From: Gloeopeniophorella convolvens
Lineage: Eukaryota; Basidiomycota; Agaricomycetes; Russulales
Assembly (NCBI GenBank): GCA_022496205.1
Contig: WTXD01000030.1
Location: 62,001 to 126,000 of the forward strand
Length of the DNA stretch: 64,000 bases
Direction of reading: 5' to 3'
The notes under the pieces: generated by a model
What the model was told of the DNA's origin: nothing
The model's input: only the letters and a program-made list of their open reading frames with translations
Database searches by the model: none
Shown here: one piece after another, positions 1-10,187 of the stretch
How positions within the stretch are numbered: the stretch's first letter is position 1
Layout: each line of letters starts with the position of its first letter
Program-made: the position numbers and the translations under genes

Positions 1-274
1 GACTTCGCGGATGACGCGATGGATACGTGCATCGCCATCCGCACGATGTTGTTCAAAGATGGCGTTGCTTATCTTCAGGCCGGCGGAGGGATCGTTCATG
101 ACAGCGTGGAAGAGGACGAGTTCAATGAAACCATCAATAAACTAAAGGGCAACGTTCGGGCTCTAGAGGACGCTGAACGTGAGTGGTCTAGTTTTTCTCT
201 AGTGATAACAGCTGAGAATGGCTTGTGTAGATTACTGGCATGACATGCAACAAGTAAATAGGCCAACATCGTGA
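1..274 (+). CDS. trpE/TRP2: Anthranilate synthase component I, C-terminal end (5' partial)
   Basis: The window opens inside this gene, in frame from base 1. The translated piece ([17 protein letters not shown], then [11 protein letters not shown]) is the C-terminal part of the chorismate-binding domain of anthranilate synthase, which makes anthranilate from chorismate and glutamine in tryptophan synthesis. The motif around IRTML...QAGGGIV.DS is typical of the family. A short intron (179-230, gtgagt...gtgtag) separates a small last exon reading [14 protein letters not shown] before TGA at 272-274. The joined end AEHYWHD fits the usual helical C-terminus. The gene converges on uS2m with only about 40 bp between the stop codons. 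The longest frame reads through the intron and would give a wrong C-terminus. Sure of the family; the last exon is inferred. Confidence 0.85.
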
Positions 275-313
275 AGAATCAAGAGCCGGGATGGTTGAGG
301 GGGGTTTACCTAC

Positions 314-1255
314 CTAATCTACCTGAAGTGTACGGTGCTTTGCTGTCGACCGGGCTACGCGTTCTCGCTTACTCGCCTGTTCTGCTGCTATTTCGACGCC
401 CTCCCGACCGGCTATGCTAAGCACTCCCGCGATGAGTTCTGCCGTCCGTGTACTCTCGTCATTGGCGGGGATAGGGTACATGACGATCCGTGGGTCAACA
501 TTCGAGTCAACGATCCCAATTGTGGGGACATGTTCAATTGCGCATTCGCGGATTGCATGGAGATTGGGAATAGGGTTGAGGAAGACGACAAGGTCAGGGA
601 CGACCCGAGCAGATTGAGCCACCTCGGGTCCAAAAAAGTGGACTTTGTTGGTGAGCGTTCCAGGAAGCCACTTCTCACCGACGTGATAGCCTTGGGCTCC
701 TATTCGCTGCGCCGCTTTACGAACAGCAGGGCGCAAGTCAGCACGGGTGCCTACGAAGACGATGGTCCCATCGCGGGATGCAACGGCTCGTACGAGCGCG
801 GCGGCACGACGAAGATGGGGGAGGGTACGATCGAGGTCGATTATGGTGATCCCCGCCCGCGTTCCGTACGCATATGGAATGAAGTTTGGGTTTAGGAGTG
901 AGGTATGGTGGCCAAGATGCGCCCCAGAAGCAAGGAGAGCTGAGAGTGTCAAGTCGCGCGGGGGAGTCGGGCGATGCAACGAGTGGTGGGGCCTCCAAGT
1001 ATTTTCCCGAGTCTGAGTTGAACCAAAATTCGAGAAGATGTCAACTGAATTAGAAAGTCCATTGTAAGTCCACACCGACAATGCAGCTCGAGGGTACCTA
1101 CTAAGGTTGGCACGTTCAGCCCTGTGGGTTTGAAGAGCTGTCCAGTCATCCCCTACAAGTAACCTGGATTGAGCGGCATCTGCAGCGGATGCCAATGAAC
1201 GGCGCGAGCGGTGATATGCAGTGAGGAGACGAGGTCGCACTGAAAGGAGAGCCAT
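314..1255 (-). CDS. MRP4: Mitochondrial small ribosomal subunit protein uS2m (MRP4 type)
   Basis: The C-terminal two thirds is a bacterial-type ribosomal protein S2: LLASGAHLGHH near the start, then DLDRTLPHLRRAA, GTIVFVGTRADLR, WLPGTLTN, PDLVVFLNP and IGIVDSNVDP. The Met at 1255 opens a basic, acid-free stretch (MALLSVRPRLLTAYHRSRRS) that looks like a mitochondrial targeting sequence. An in-frame Met at 1312 would add 19 residues lacking that character, so 1255 was chosen. The segment between the presequence and S2 (about 1050-1150) reads openly but could hide an intron. It would act in the mitochondrial ribosome small subunit. It is divergent with SSB across a short shared promoter. Confidence 0.82.
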   Translation of the reverse strand: MALLSVRPRLLTAYHRSRRSLASAADAAQSRLLVGDDWTALQTHRAERANLSRYPRAALSVWTYNGLSNSVDIFSNFGSTQTRENTWRPHHSLHRPTPPRDLTLSALLASGAHLGHHTSLLNPNFIPYAYGTRAGITIIDLDRTLPHLRRAAALVRAVASRDGTIVFVGTRADLRPAVRKAAQRIGAQGYHVGEKWLPGTLTNKVHFFGPEVAQSARVVPDLVVFLNPIPNLHAIRECAIEHVPTIGIVDSNVDPRIVMYPIPANDESTRTAELIAGVLSIAGREGVEIAAEQASKRERVARSTAKHRTLQVD

Positions 1256-1345
1256 TGCTCCGACTGCGCTGGCGGTGTTCTGCAGCCCTGTTGGCAGTGT
1301 TTCGCCAAACATTGGCTTCCGTTCGGGGCGATGTGGCTATGCTAA

Positions 1346-1358
1346 TGCTGAGTCAGCA
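1346..1358. promoter_or_regulatory. Perfect palindrome with a Gcn4/CPC1-type bZIP site in a divergent promoter
   Basis: The 13-bp palindrome TGCTGAGTCAGCA contains TGAGTCA, the binding site of Gcn4/CPC1-class bZIP activators of fungal amino-acid control. It lies about 90 bp upstream of the SSB start codon and about 90 bp upstream of the uS2m start codon, so one site could serve both genes. The sequence is seen directly; activity is inferred from the known consensus. The amino-acid gene trpE ends about 1 kb away but its promoter is outside the window. Confidence 0.45.
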
Positions 1359-1444
1359 TACACCAAATTTTCTTTCAGCGCGAGCACACCTCGTTTCCTC
1401 TCAGTCAACTACGAACCACGTCTCTCGTTTCTCCCTTCTAAAAA

Positions 1445-3647
1445 ATGGCCGATTCTGACCTCTTTGACGGTGCCATTGGCATTGACCTGGGCACAACATA
1501 CTCGTAAGTTTTTGCTCTGACGATCGGGTCGTTGTTAATCATCTCTAATATAGATGTGTGGGTGTATGGCAAAACGACCGTGTCGAGATCATTGCCAATG
1601 ACCGTGCGTTGGTTTGAAAGTTTTTTGTCTCTTGTTGTCATAGCGTAAAACAGAGGGAAATCGTACGACGCCCTCCTACGTCGCGTTCTCTGCCGAAGAA
1701 CGCCTCATCGGTGATGCTGCCAAAAATCAAGCTGCCATGAACCCCCGGAACACGGTCTTCGACGCGAAGCGCCTTATCGGCCGCCGCTTCGAGTATGTCT
1801 TTGAGATTTTCCTTCGTGAGCGCATCTAATATCTTTTGTCACCCTTCTCAGCGATCCCGATGTAAAAAAGGTAGCGAGATGCGCCCCCTCCGCCTCACCC
1901 ACTGCTTACTTATGAGGTATTCCGTAGGATATGACTCACTGGCCGTTTGAAGTCGTCGAGAAGGATGGATCGCCCCTGATCAAGGTACAGTATCTCGGCG
2001 AAGACAAAACTTTCAGCCCGCAGGAGATCTCCGCTATGGTCCTCACCAAGATGAAGGATATCTCGGAGGCCAAACTTGGAAAGACTGTCAAGAAAGCCGT
2101 TGTTACCGTCCCCGCGTATTTCAACGACTCTCAGCGTCTCGCTACGAAGGATGCTGGTGCAATTGCTGGCCTTGATGTGCTGCGCATCATCAACGAGCCG
2201 ACTGCTGCTGCAATCGCTTACGGTCTCGACCAGCAATCAAAAACTGAGCGGAATGTCCTAATCTTCGATCTTGGTGGCGGCACTTTCGATGTCTCTCTCC
2301 TGAACATCAGTGGAGGTGTCTTCGCCGTCAAGGCCACCGCTGGTGACACTCACTTGGGTGGTGAAGATTTCGACAATGCCCTGCTCGAGCACTTCAAGGG
2401 CGAGTTCAAGCGAAAGACGAAGCTCGACATCTCTGAGGATGCTCGTGCTCTCCGGAGATTGAGGAGCGCTTGCGAGCGCGCTAAGCGTACGCTCTCGAGT
2501 GTCACCCAGACCACCGTCGAGGTCGACTCTCTCTTCCAGGTAAGTTCGCTTGATTCAGACGTCGAATCCCATTGACATCCCCGCAGGGTGAGGACTTCTC
2601 TGCGAACATCACGCGTGCCCGTTTCGAAGAGATCAACGCGACGCTTTTCAAGTCTACTCTCGACCCTGTTGAGAAGGTGTTAAAGGACTCGAAGATCCCT
2701 CGGGAGAAGGTCGATGACATCGTTCTTGTCGGTGGTTCGACTCGTATTCCCAAGGTCCAAGCTCTTGTCTCCGAGTATTTCGGGGGTCGCCAGCTCAACA
2801 AGTCCATCAATCCTGATGAGGCCGTTGCCTACGGTGCTGCGGTGCAGGCCGCAGTTCTGACTGGCCAGACGTCCGAGAAGACCCAAGACCTTGTCCTTCT
2901 CGATGTTACTCCTCTTTCTCTCGGCGTTGCAATGCAGGGCGATGTCTTTGGGGTCGTTGTCCCCCGAAACACACCTATCCCGACCAACAAGTCTCGGGTC
3001 TTCACGACAGTTGAGGACAACCAAACAACTGTTACTTTCCCTGTGTACGTATTTCGTATATTCACGGTCGTCTTTCTGACAAGAGCATCAGTTATGAAGG
3101 AGAGCGCACCCAGTGCCGTGACAATCGCTTGCTTGGCGAGTTCGAGCTGAACGGCATCCCCCCAATGCCCCGCGGCCAGGCCGAGTTGGTCACTACCTTT
3201 GAGGTCGATGCGAACGGCCTTCTGAAAGTCTCAGCTCAAGACCGTGCCTCCGGCCGCAAGGCGTCTATCAGTGCGTCCACCTGTACGCTATGTTTGACTG
3301 TCGGTTTACCGTACACAGGTATCACCAACTCTGTCGGCCGCCTTTCGTCGGCGGAGATCGACCAAATGATCAAGGACGCTGAGCAGTTTAAACAGGCGGA
3401 CAAGGATTTCTCGGCGCGCCACGAAGCTAAGTCGGATCTCGAGGCATACATCCACCAGGTCGAGGCTACGATCACGTCTCCCGAAATCGGCATGAAGCTT
3501 AAACGCGGCGCGAAAGCACAAGTTGAAGCTGAGCTTGCTCGCGCGCTCGAGAAACTTGAGATTGAAGATTCGACGTCGGATGAGTTACGCAAGGCACAGC
3601 TTGGAATCAAGCGAGCCCTGCAAAAAGCCACTGCCGGGATCCGTTAG
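1445..3647 (+). CDS. SSB1: Ribosome-associated Hsp70 chaperone SSB
   Basis: An eight-exon gene coding for 614 residues (exons 1445-1503, 1554-1603, 1654-1792, 1852-1870, 1928-2539, 2587-3044, 3092-3270, 3319-3647), all phases consistent. The ATPase domain has GIDLGTTYS at the N-terminus, [13 protein letters not shown] and [10 protein letters not shown]. The substrate domain has the SSB hallmark [24 protein letters not shown]. The protein ends KATAGIR without the EEVD tail of SSA-type Hsp70s. SSB binds nascent chains at the ribosome exit together with the RAC complex. Length matches the family (yeast about 613). Intron positions crowd in the 5' quarter. Its divergent neighbour is also a ribosomal gene. 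Very confident; the SSB subclass rests on the C-terminal half. Confidence 0.95.
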
Positions 3648-4446
3648 AGCGCCAACACGGTCCCTTATTGCAGCTGGAGTGTTTGTGGACTTCGATTCTC
3701 TTGTTGCTGTATTCTCATGTCTACGACTGTATTCGTTGAAATAAAAGCGTAGCATTGCACGCACGCACCTTCAGCTTCCCTCGTACCCCCAGGTTAGCGT
3801 GACAGATCTCAGGGCGCCCAACATCTGCAGCACTCTGCGTTGACCCTGCCTGCACTTCCGCCCATAAGTCGCTTGCGTGTTCTGCGCGAACCGGCGAATC
3901 CCCATTACGTCTCCATGTTGACCCCCTCTATTCGTGCGCACGACCATGCTTGTGCACTCTGTGATGGAAACACGGTAGGGGGCTTTACGGTCGTAGCTGG
4001 GGTGGGCCCTGTCCTGCCGTGGCTGTCGCATGCGAGCAGTTGGAGTATTTGAATTTATTTTCTATGCAATTAGGTGAATTAAATTAACGTTATCGACGGC
4101 GGAGTTTAGACCTCGGGAGATGCGGCTTGTACTCGATTTTCGCACTCCATTTCGATCCAGTGCTTGGCCCACCACCAAGCCTATCCCCTACTTCTCTCTA
4201 CTCTACGTCCCAAGTTTCCTTTATCTTGTCTCAGATCTCTTTTCTTTCTCTCCTTCCTTCGGGAAGATTATCCAAAACCTTCGCTGCCTTCAGGCTGTTC
4301 TTCACGACCCACTTCCAGCACATAGTAACCAACGCCGCGTCCCAAGAGCCTCCTCTTGCCATTTTCTGTTCATTCTGGTCCTGGGGCCTCGTCTCAGTCA
4401 CAAAATCTTCGGTAATATCTAATCAGTATCGATCATCAAGAGTATA
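3648..4446. other. Intergenic region: SSB 3' end and PUF-gene promoter
   Basis: No gene seen. An AATAAA-like polyadenylation signal lies about 90 bp after the SSB stop. The part from about 4180 to 4270 is a strong pyrimidine (CT) tract on the plus strand, a usual feature of filamentous-fungal promoters just upstream of transcription starts. The open frames at 4120-4447 are low-complexity by-products of this tract. Confidence 0.5.
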
Positions 4447-7400
4447 ATGTCTCTTTCCGCCGAGCAAGCTGGCTTTTCCCGCAATCCCTCTGGGAAGACA
4501 CCTCCCCCCGCTCCTTCGGCAGCTTATGCTAAAAGGTCCGTCCTGATTATAACGCCACCTTTCCGCCACTTACAAAATACCAGAGCGCGTGAGCTGCAAG
4601 GCGAGGGGATGATTGGCAGATACAGGCCCCCTGCTCTACGTGCTCTCGCATCAGGCGGGTCTCCTCCTAATGACGTCTCTCCCTCGAATACGATCACCCC
4701 TGCGGACAGCTCTAATCTGCCACCCAACAACTTCTCCGCTGGCTACCGAAGGGCGAGGGCAGGAACCCTACCTTCCAACGTATCGCTGGCGGCGCAGCAG
4801 TATGCGGCCTCGAATATACTCAGTCCCGGTGCTCTGCCGTCTACAGAATCTTTCAGTGAGCAGCTCCAGCTCCTCCCGCAGTCAAGTGCTACTTCCCCGG
4901 CCCCGATGAGACCCAGCTTGCGGCATTCGGCATCAGTGGCGTCCTCTGTTGCATCTTCCGCGTTGACGGAACGGAACAGTCGCCTGCGTTCGGGCTCGCT
5001 GACCACACTCCCCTCCAGCAGCCTGTCGAACCCGTTTGGATCAAGCATCTTCTCTTCGTCCTGGCTATCCTCCTCCGGAAACACCGGCTCTTTCCCTGTT
5101 TTGGAAGAAATGCGCTCAGTCACGTCAATGGATTCCGGAGCGGACGACTTCGATGTACACACCCTGGATTACCTTGGCTTGGACGAGACCCACCATCGTC
5201 CACCTCCCGCTGCGACCATTTCCGAGCTACGCAATCAAGCACAGGCCGTCATCGCTGGAAATTTGTCGAACCCGCCGCGTATGCGCGCTATGACGGTCTC
5301 TCACCCTTATCGGCGAATGTCATCCGCAGGAAACTCGCTGCTTGCGACTCCGAACCCAGAAGATGAAGATGAAGTTTACGAGCAATCTTACAGCCGTCAG
5401 AGTTTAGAGAGCTACAACGACGCCCTTACACCCGACGGTTACTTCCCTCCTCACGCTGCCAAAGGTCTCAAGCAAGCGGATTACCTTGGTGCTAACCTCG
5501 CAACTACCAGGCCACGGGCCATCTCCGTTGGTACTCTTGATGACCCCGCGCGCATCACACGCCGTGCCACTGTCTCCGTGGAGCAACCGGTGTATGACAT
5601 GTCGTCTTTCAATGGGACGAGCAGCAACCAGCTGAGCCAAAGCGGCATCCTTAAGTCCGACAAACCTTCGACTCTTCGGCCATCGGTCTCGACTACTGTG
5701 CGCTTTCCTACCTCTGAGGTTTCTGGGCCGCGTGCACCCTCGTATCTCTTGACTCCCAACCAACCTGGGCGCGCCATTTCGCCGAAGACCGAGAATTCTG
5801 CTCAAATCCAAACGCCGACACGGTCGCTCTGGATCGGAAACCTTGACAGCTCAGTAACCAGCGAGCAGCTGATCCACGTCTTCGCCCCTTATGGCGCGAT
5901 CGAAAGTCTGAGACTTTTACCCGAGAAGGTAAGAACTCAACTTCATCACAGCGTCCACCTCTGACGAGCCGTTGCAGGAGTGTGGTTTTGTCAATTTTGT
6001 TGATCAAGCAGACGCCGTCCGTGCCAAAGAGGATGTCCTTAATCGTCTTGGGGGCAATATTGGCATGCCGAACGGACAGACAGTCCGGATTGGTTTCGGC
6101 AAGGCGGATAGCGCTCCCGCAGCTCCCGGGAAGGGCGCAAATGGGAATTCGTCAAACAACTCATCCGTTCCCATGACCGGAAAGAATACTGCCAGTCCTT
6201 CAATGAGCGGTATGGAAGCTCAGCTGCAGTCCACGCCTACCCGAGCCCTTTGGATTGGTTCCATTCCTTCTACGACAACCCCCGCAACGATCCTCAGTGT
6301 ATTCAGCCCTTACGGTCCCATCGAGTCGGCTCGCGTCCTCACCCACAAGAACTGCGGTTTCATCAATTTTGAACGCCTCGATGACGCCGTCAGAGCAAGG
6401 AAGGCGCTGAACGGACGTGATGTCCTTGGCAGTGATGTGGGAGCGATCCGCATAGGATTTGCGAAGGTGCCGGTCAAGAATGGTCAAGATGGGGTTCCTG
6501 GGCAGGAAGAGGCCCCCAGTCTTAACGTCCAGGGTGTGGGTGACCTCAGCGTTGGAGCAACCATTCATGCACTTCGCAGTGTCAAAGGGGCGTCCACCAT
6601 TCCGGTGGACCAACAGGTCCTTGGCGGTACTGTCGAAAATTATCGATCCAATCTTCTACTGAGTATGATCGGTACGGGTACCCACAACACTGCGTTCGTG
6701 AACGACGGTACACCCAAGCCGGCCGGTTGGAGTCCAACCGTGACGGAACAGCAGATGATTATGAAGGAGTTATCGGGGGGTGCGCCTGACGCCGATGCTG
6801 ATATACAAGCTTTGGCTGGTATTATTTTTCTCTCGCATGCGTCACTCTGAGTGCTCTAACGATCGTACAGAATTCCGTCCGCCAACCATGTACTACACAA
6901 CTATTCCCCTGGTGTCGGAACGGCCGCACAATCGGCGTTGGGATGCATCGAAGCTGCGGGAGCTCCGTAAAAGGATGGACTCTAACACGATATCGGACGA
7001 AGAGATCGAACAGGTCGCCGCTGATTTCCTTGACGGTGAGATCGTGGATCTCGCTTCTGACTGGCTGGGTAACACAGTAAGTTATACGAAAGGTCACAAT
7101 CTTCGCATCCTTACACAACACAGGTGGTACAAAAGCTGTTTGAGAAATGCGCCTTCCCCGCGCGTATGGCTATGCTCGAACGTATCAGCCCTCACCTCGC
7201 CATGATTGGGATTCACAAGAACGGGACTTGGGCGGCACAAAAGATCATAGAATGTGTGCAAACACCCGAAGAAATTGGTTTGATTGCTCAACACCTACGA
7301 CCCTACTCTCCCCCTCTGCTCTTGGATCAGTTCGGGAATTACGTCATTCAGTGCGTTATATTTTTTATGTATCTGCACGTCACCAACACCGTACATGTAG

Positions 7401-8580
7401 ATGCTGCCTCAGATTTGGACAGCCTGCCAACGATTTTATTTTCGACGCCATGGCCGACCGCCTTTGGGAGATCGCTCAGGGACGCTTTGGTGCCCGTAGC
7501 ATGCGTGCATGTCTCGAAAGCCCAAATATCACGATCAGCCAACAACGTCGGATAGCCACAGCCATCATCCTCAACTCGATTCCCCTCGCGACCAACCCCA
7601 ACGGTGCATTACTCCTGACCTGGTTGCTCGACACCTCTGGCTTCGCATCACGTTACCGTCTGCTGGCGCCTCGCTTCACCCCACACTTGTCCCATCTCTG
7701 CACTCACAAGCTGGCCTCTCTCACGGTGCTGCGCATTGTCAATCAGAAAGCTGAACCCGAGGCGTCGGGTCAGGTCGTCGAGGCTCTGTTTTCGTCCCCA
7801 GGCGACCATGTTCTCACAGATGTTCTAGGGGACCAAGTCAACGGTGTTGCAGTCGTTCATAAAGTTCTCACCAGTCCTTTCATTGACACCGCCAAAAAAC
7901 CCACTTACATGGAAGCGACGAAGCGAGTTCTCATTGAGCTGAAAGTCATCGCCACCCAAGCATACCGTCGTCTGATCGAGGAAGTCGGCCTTCCCATCCC
8001 TAACTTCCAGCCTAACTATCCCAATGGGGTGGCACCTCCTGGTGCTAAGGGCAAGTTCAGCGGTTCCACAAATCCCTATGCTATGCCTGGTTTGCCCTCC
8101 GGCTATTCGGCACACGACCAAAACCTGGCTTCAATGATGGCCGCTTTGCAGATGGGCGGCCAAAACCCCCAGTCCGGCCCACCTCAACCCCCACAGCTTT
8201 CTATCGACCCCACGTACAGCGGTCAGAACACCTCCCAGCGTAATCGCACCCCCAACCCGGTGTCTGCGTTCTCACCGTCTACTGACCCGTTCAATCCATT
8301 CGCAATCAGATCACCCGAGGGCAATAGTCCGCGGGTTGGTCAGCGCCGTAACGGAGGTCCAGCTGTGGCAACCGCTGTCGCATCATCCCCTATCCCTATG
8401 TCCACTATTCCCTATGGCACTCAATCACCCAATATGAACTCTGCAGGGGCCATTCTCGGCATGGGACAAGCATCCTACGCAGGCATTGCACCCCAGTCTG
8501 TTCCCCCCCAAGTCTACCAGCAATACATGTACCAAATGTACCAACAAAATTCTCCGAACATGGGTGCTTTCCACGCCTGA
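4447..8580 (+). CDS. RNA-binding protein with two RRMs and a Pumilio-repeat domain (JSN1/PUF2 type)
   Basis: Five exons (4447-5928, 5978-6818, 6871-7076, 7124-7350, 7401-8580) give 1311 residues. A Ser/Pro-rich disordered N-terminus of about 450 residues precedes two RRMs, starting TPTRSLWIGNL and TPTRALWIGSI, with RNP1-like ECGFVNF and NCGFINF. Downstream come Puf-type helical repeats: QKLFEKC, HKNGTWAAQKIIE, DQFGNYVIQCCLRF and GARSMRACLE. The C-terminus is Gln/Pro/Asn-rich. RRM plus PUF in one chain is the architecture of yeast Jsn1/Puf2, which bind mRNA 3' UTRs, often those of membrane and mitochondrial proteins. The exon 4/5 join restores YVIQCC exactly. Target mRNAs cannot be told from the sequence. 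Confidence 0.9.
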
Positions 8581-9119
8581 ATTGCTGCCCATGACGACAA
8601 GAAGCGCAACTACTGCATGCGCCGCACGACAAGTATCTATCACGTCGCTCTCTTCCACCCTGTCTATCTCTTGTCTGAAATGTGCTCTTGCGATCAACGT
8701 TTTCGATTATTTACAACGGCTCTTTTCCGGCTGTGCGTGGGCTTCTCTGATCCGATATCGCAACGTTTGCTTTCTCCCATATACCCATCCATCACTTGCT
8801 TGCATTTGCCACAATCTTTACGTGTTGTTGAGGAGCCTGGACGAGTCTTCGTTAACTTCCAAACCTTCTTTTCTTGCGCTTTGCAGTTCTGTCTCAGTTG
8901 CGTTACGGTCTGCGAACATGTATACATACAACAAATTTGACTGTAAAAGTCTCCGACGTCTTATAGATAGCACCACATTCCCGCCTAGCCGTATTTCATT
9001 ATCTGACATTTTGTCCGGACCGGTCCTTGCACCGCGCGATCACCACCATATACCATGGGTACCTCTTGGTCCAGAGCGGCACGAATGAAACCTACTCAGG
9101 CTTCAGTAAAGACACCACC
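8581..9119. other. Intergenic region, PUF 3' UTR and promoter of the next gene
   Basis: No conserved coding sequence found. Frames here are short, lack intron-consistent continuation and are T/C-rich. Probably holds the PUF terminator and the start region of the gene at 9120. Confidence 0.4.
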
Positions 9120-9813
9120 ATGGGCGGGGGCGAGGACACCTACGTACGATCCCATTTCCCCGCCGATATCAGCTACGCGTAAACCGTGGGCGAGCGAATC
9201 CAAAAGCGAAGGTACCGTATGGTGGTTCCTGCCACTACATCCAGCCTCGTGTGACGAGCACTTCAGCTATTCAAGAAGATGCCAGGGATCCTCAACTTAT
9301 CGCAAACTTGACGCAGCTAGGACCGGTCCGCGTAGACCAACATATGCAGACCATTCAAACGGTGAATGACTCCTGCTTTGAACGGCCACTTCTGTTCCTT
9401 ACCGCAGCCCGTTGCGTTCGTCGAACAGGAGGCTCGATTCAAACAACTCTTTCAATCCCGTGCTCAGTCGGAAGATGAGGCGTTGAACCCCCACATGCTG
9501 CGTAATCGTCTCCTGACGTCTACTTTGGTGACGCTTCTCGAGGGACGTCTCAACTCTGGAACGAAGCAGGAGTTCGGACGCCTGGCTCAAAAGCATGGCA
9601 TAGACCCTGAACGGCTGGAAGCCATTGCGCAGCATGTCAACGTCCCGCAGGTGCGGGAAGGAGGGATCGTACGCGTGTTGGAACAGAACGGGGAAGAGAC
9701 GGTGATCAAGGAGGTGAGTGCCAATTCCCTCTGCTTCAGAAGCGCACTCTGAGTCCTTATGTTCTCCATAGGTGGAATGGCAAGAGCCAGCGGTGCAGAG
9801 CGCAGGTGTTTGA
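9120..9813 (+). CDS. Small conserved-looking protein of unknown function (169 aa)
   Basis: Four exons (9120-9178, 9259-9361, 9408-9713, 9772-9813) join with consistent phase into 169 residues beginning MGGGEDTYVRSHFPADISYA. The body contains DPQLIANLTQLGPVRVDQHM and a helical, charged middle (GTKQEFGRLAQKHGIDPERL, HVNVPQV). The C-terminus is GIVRVLEQNGEETVIKEVEW. There is no membrane segment or signal peptide. The first acceptor (gacgag) is weak, so exon 1 is the least certain part. I do not recognise the family. It sits in tandem, about 370 bp upstream of an FMP25-like gene. It could be a small mitochondrial or cytosolic factor, but nothing seen proves this. Confidence 0.6.
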
Positions 9814-9889
9814 TGCAAGTCGCGAGTCGTTCCAACGTACGGACGCCAATCAGAGGTTGGCTATTGGGTAGGGACCGCGGCGGGTTCCC

Positions 9890-9904
9890 GGGGGGGGGGG
9901 GGGG
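9890..9904 (+). repeat. Homopolymer of 15 G
   Basis: An uninterrupted run of 15 G directly after the 3' end of the gene at 9120-9813, preceded by a GC-rich segment. Such runs are prone to length variation and assembly error. No function is visible. The rest of 9814-10187 shows no gene. Confidence 0.8.
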
Positions 9905-10187
9905 ATATCGGCTTCACCGTCGAAACGATGGAGAGTGCGAAGCGTGAGTACTGAGTACTGAGTTGTCACAGCCTTATATATGTGCGTAGCACATGCATCA
10001 TCGGATGCAGTGTGTTCGACACGGAACCACGAACAGGGCCTCACTTGGTGCATTGGATATGCAGCCGCGGCGCCGGCCCACTCGACAAGTCGAAGGCTGC
10101 CAGCGTCCGACTTACGCAATGTGAATAATATGAGAGCGGCCCGGGCTTTTGATATAGAGCACGATTCAACCACTACGGTCTTGTAAC

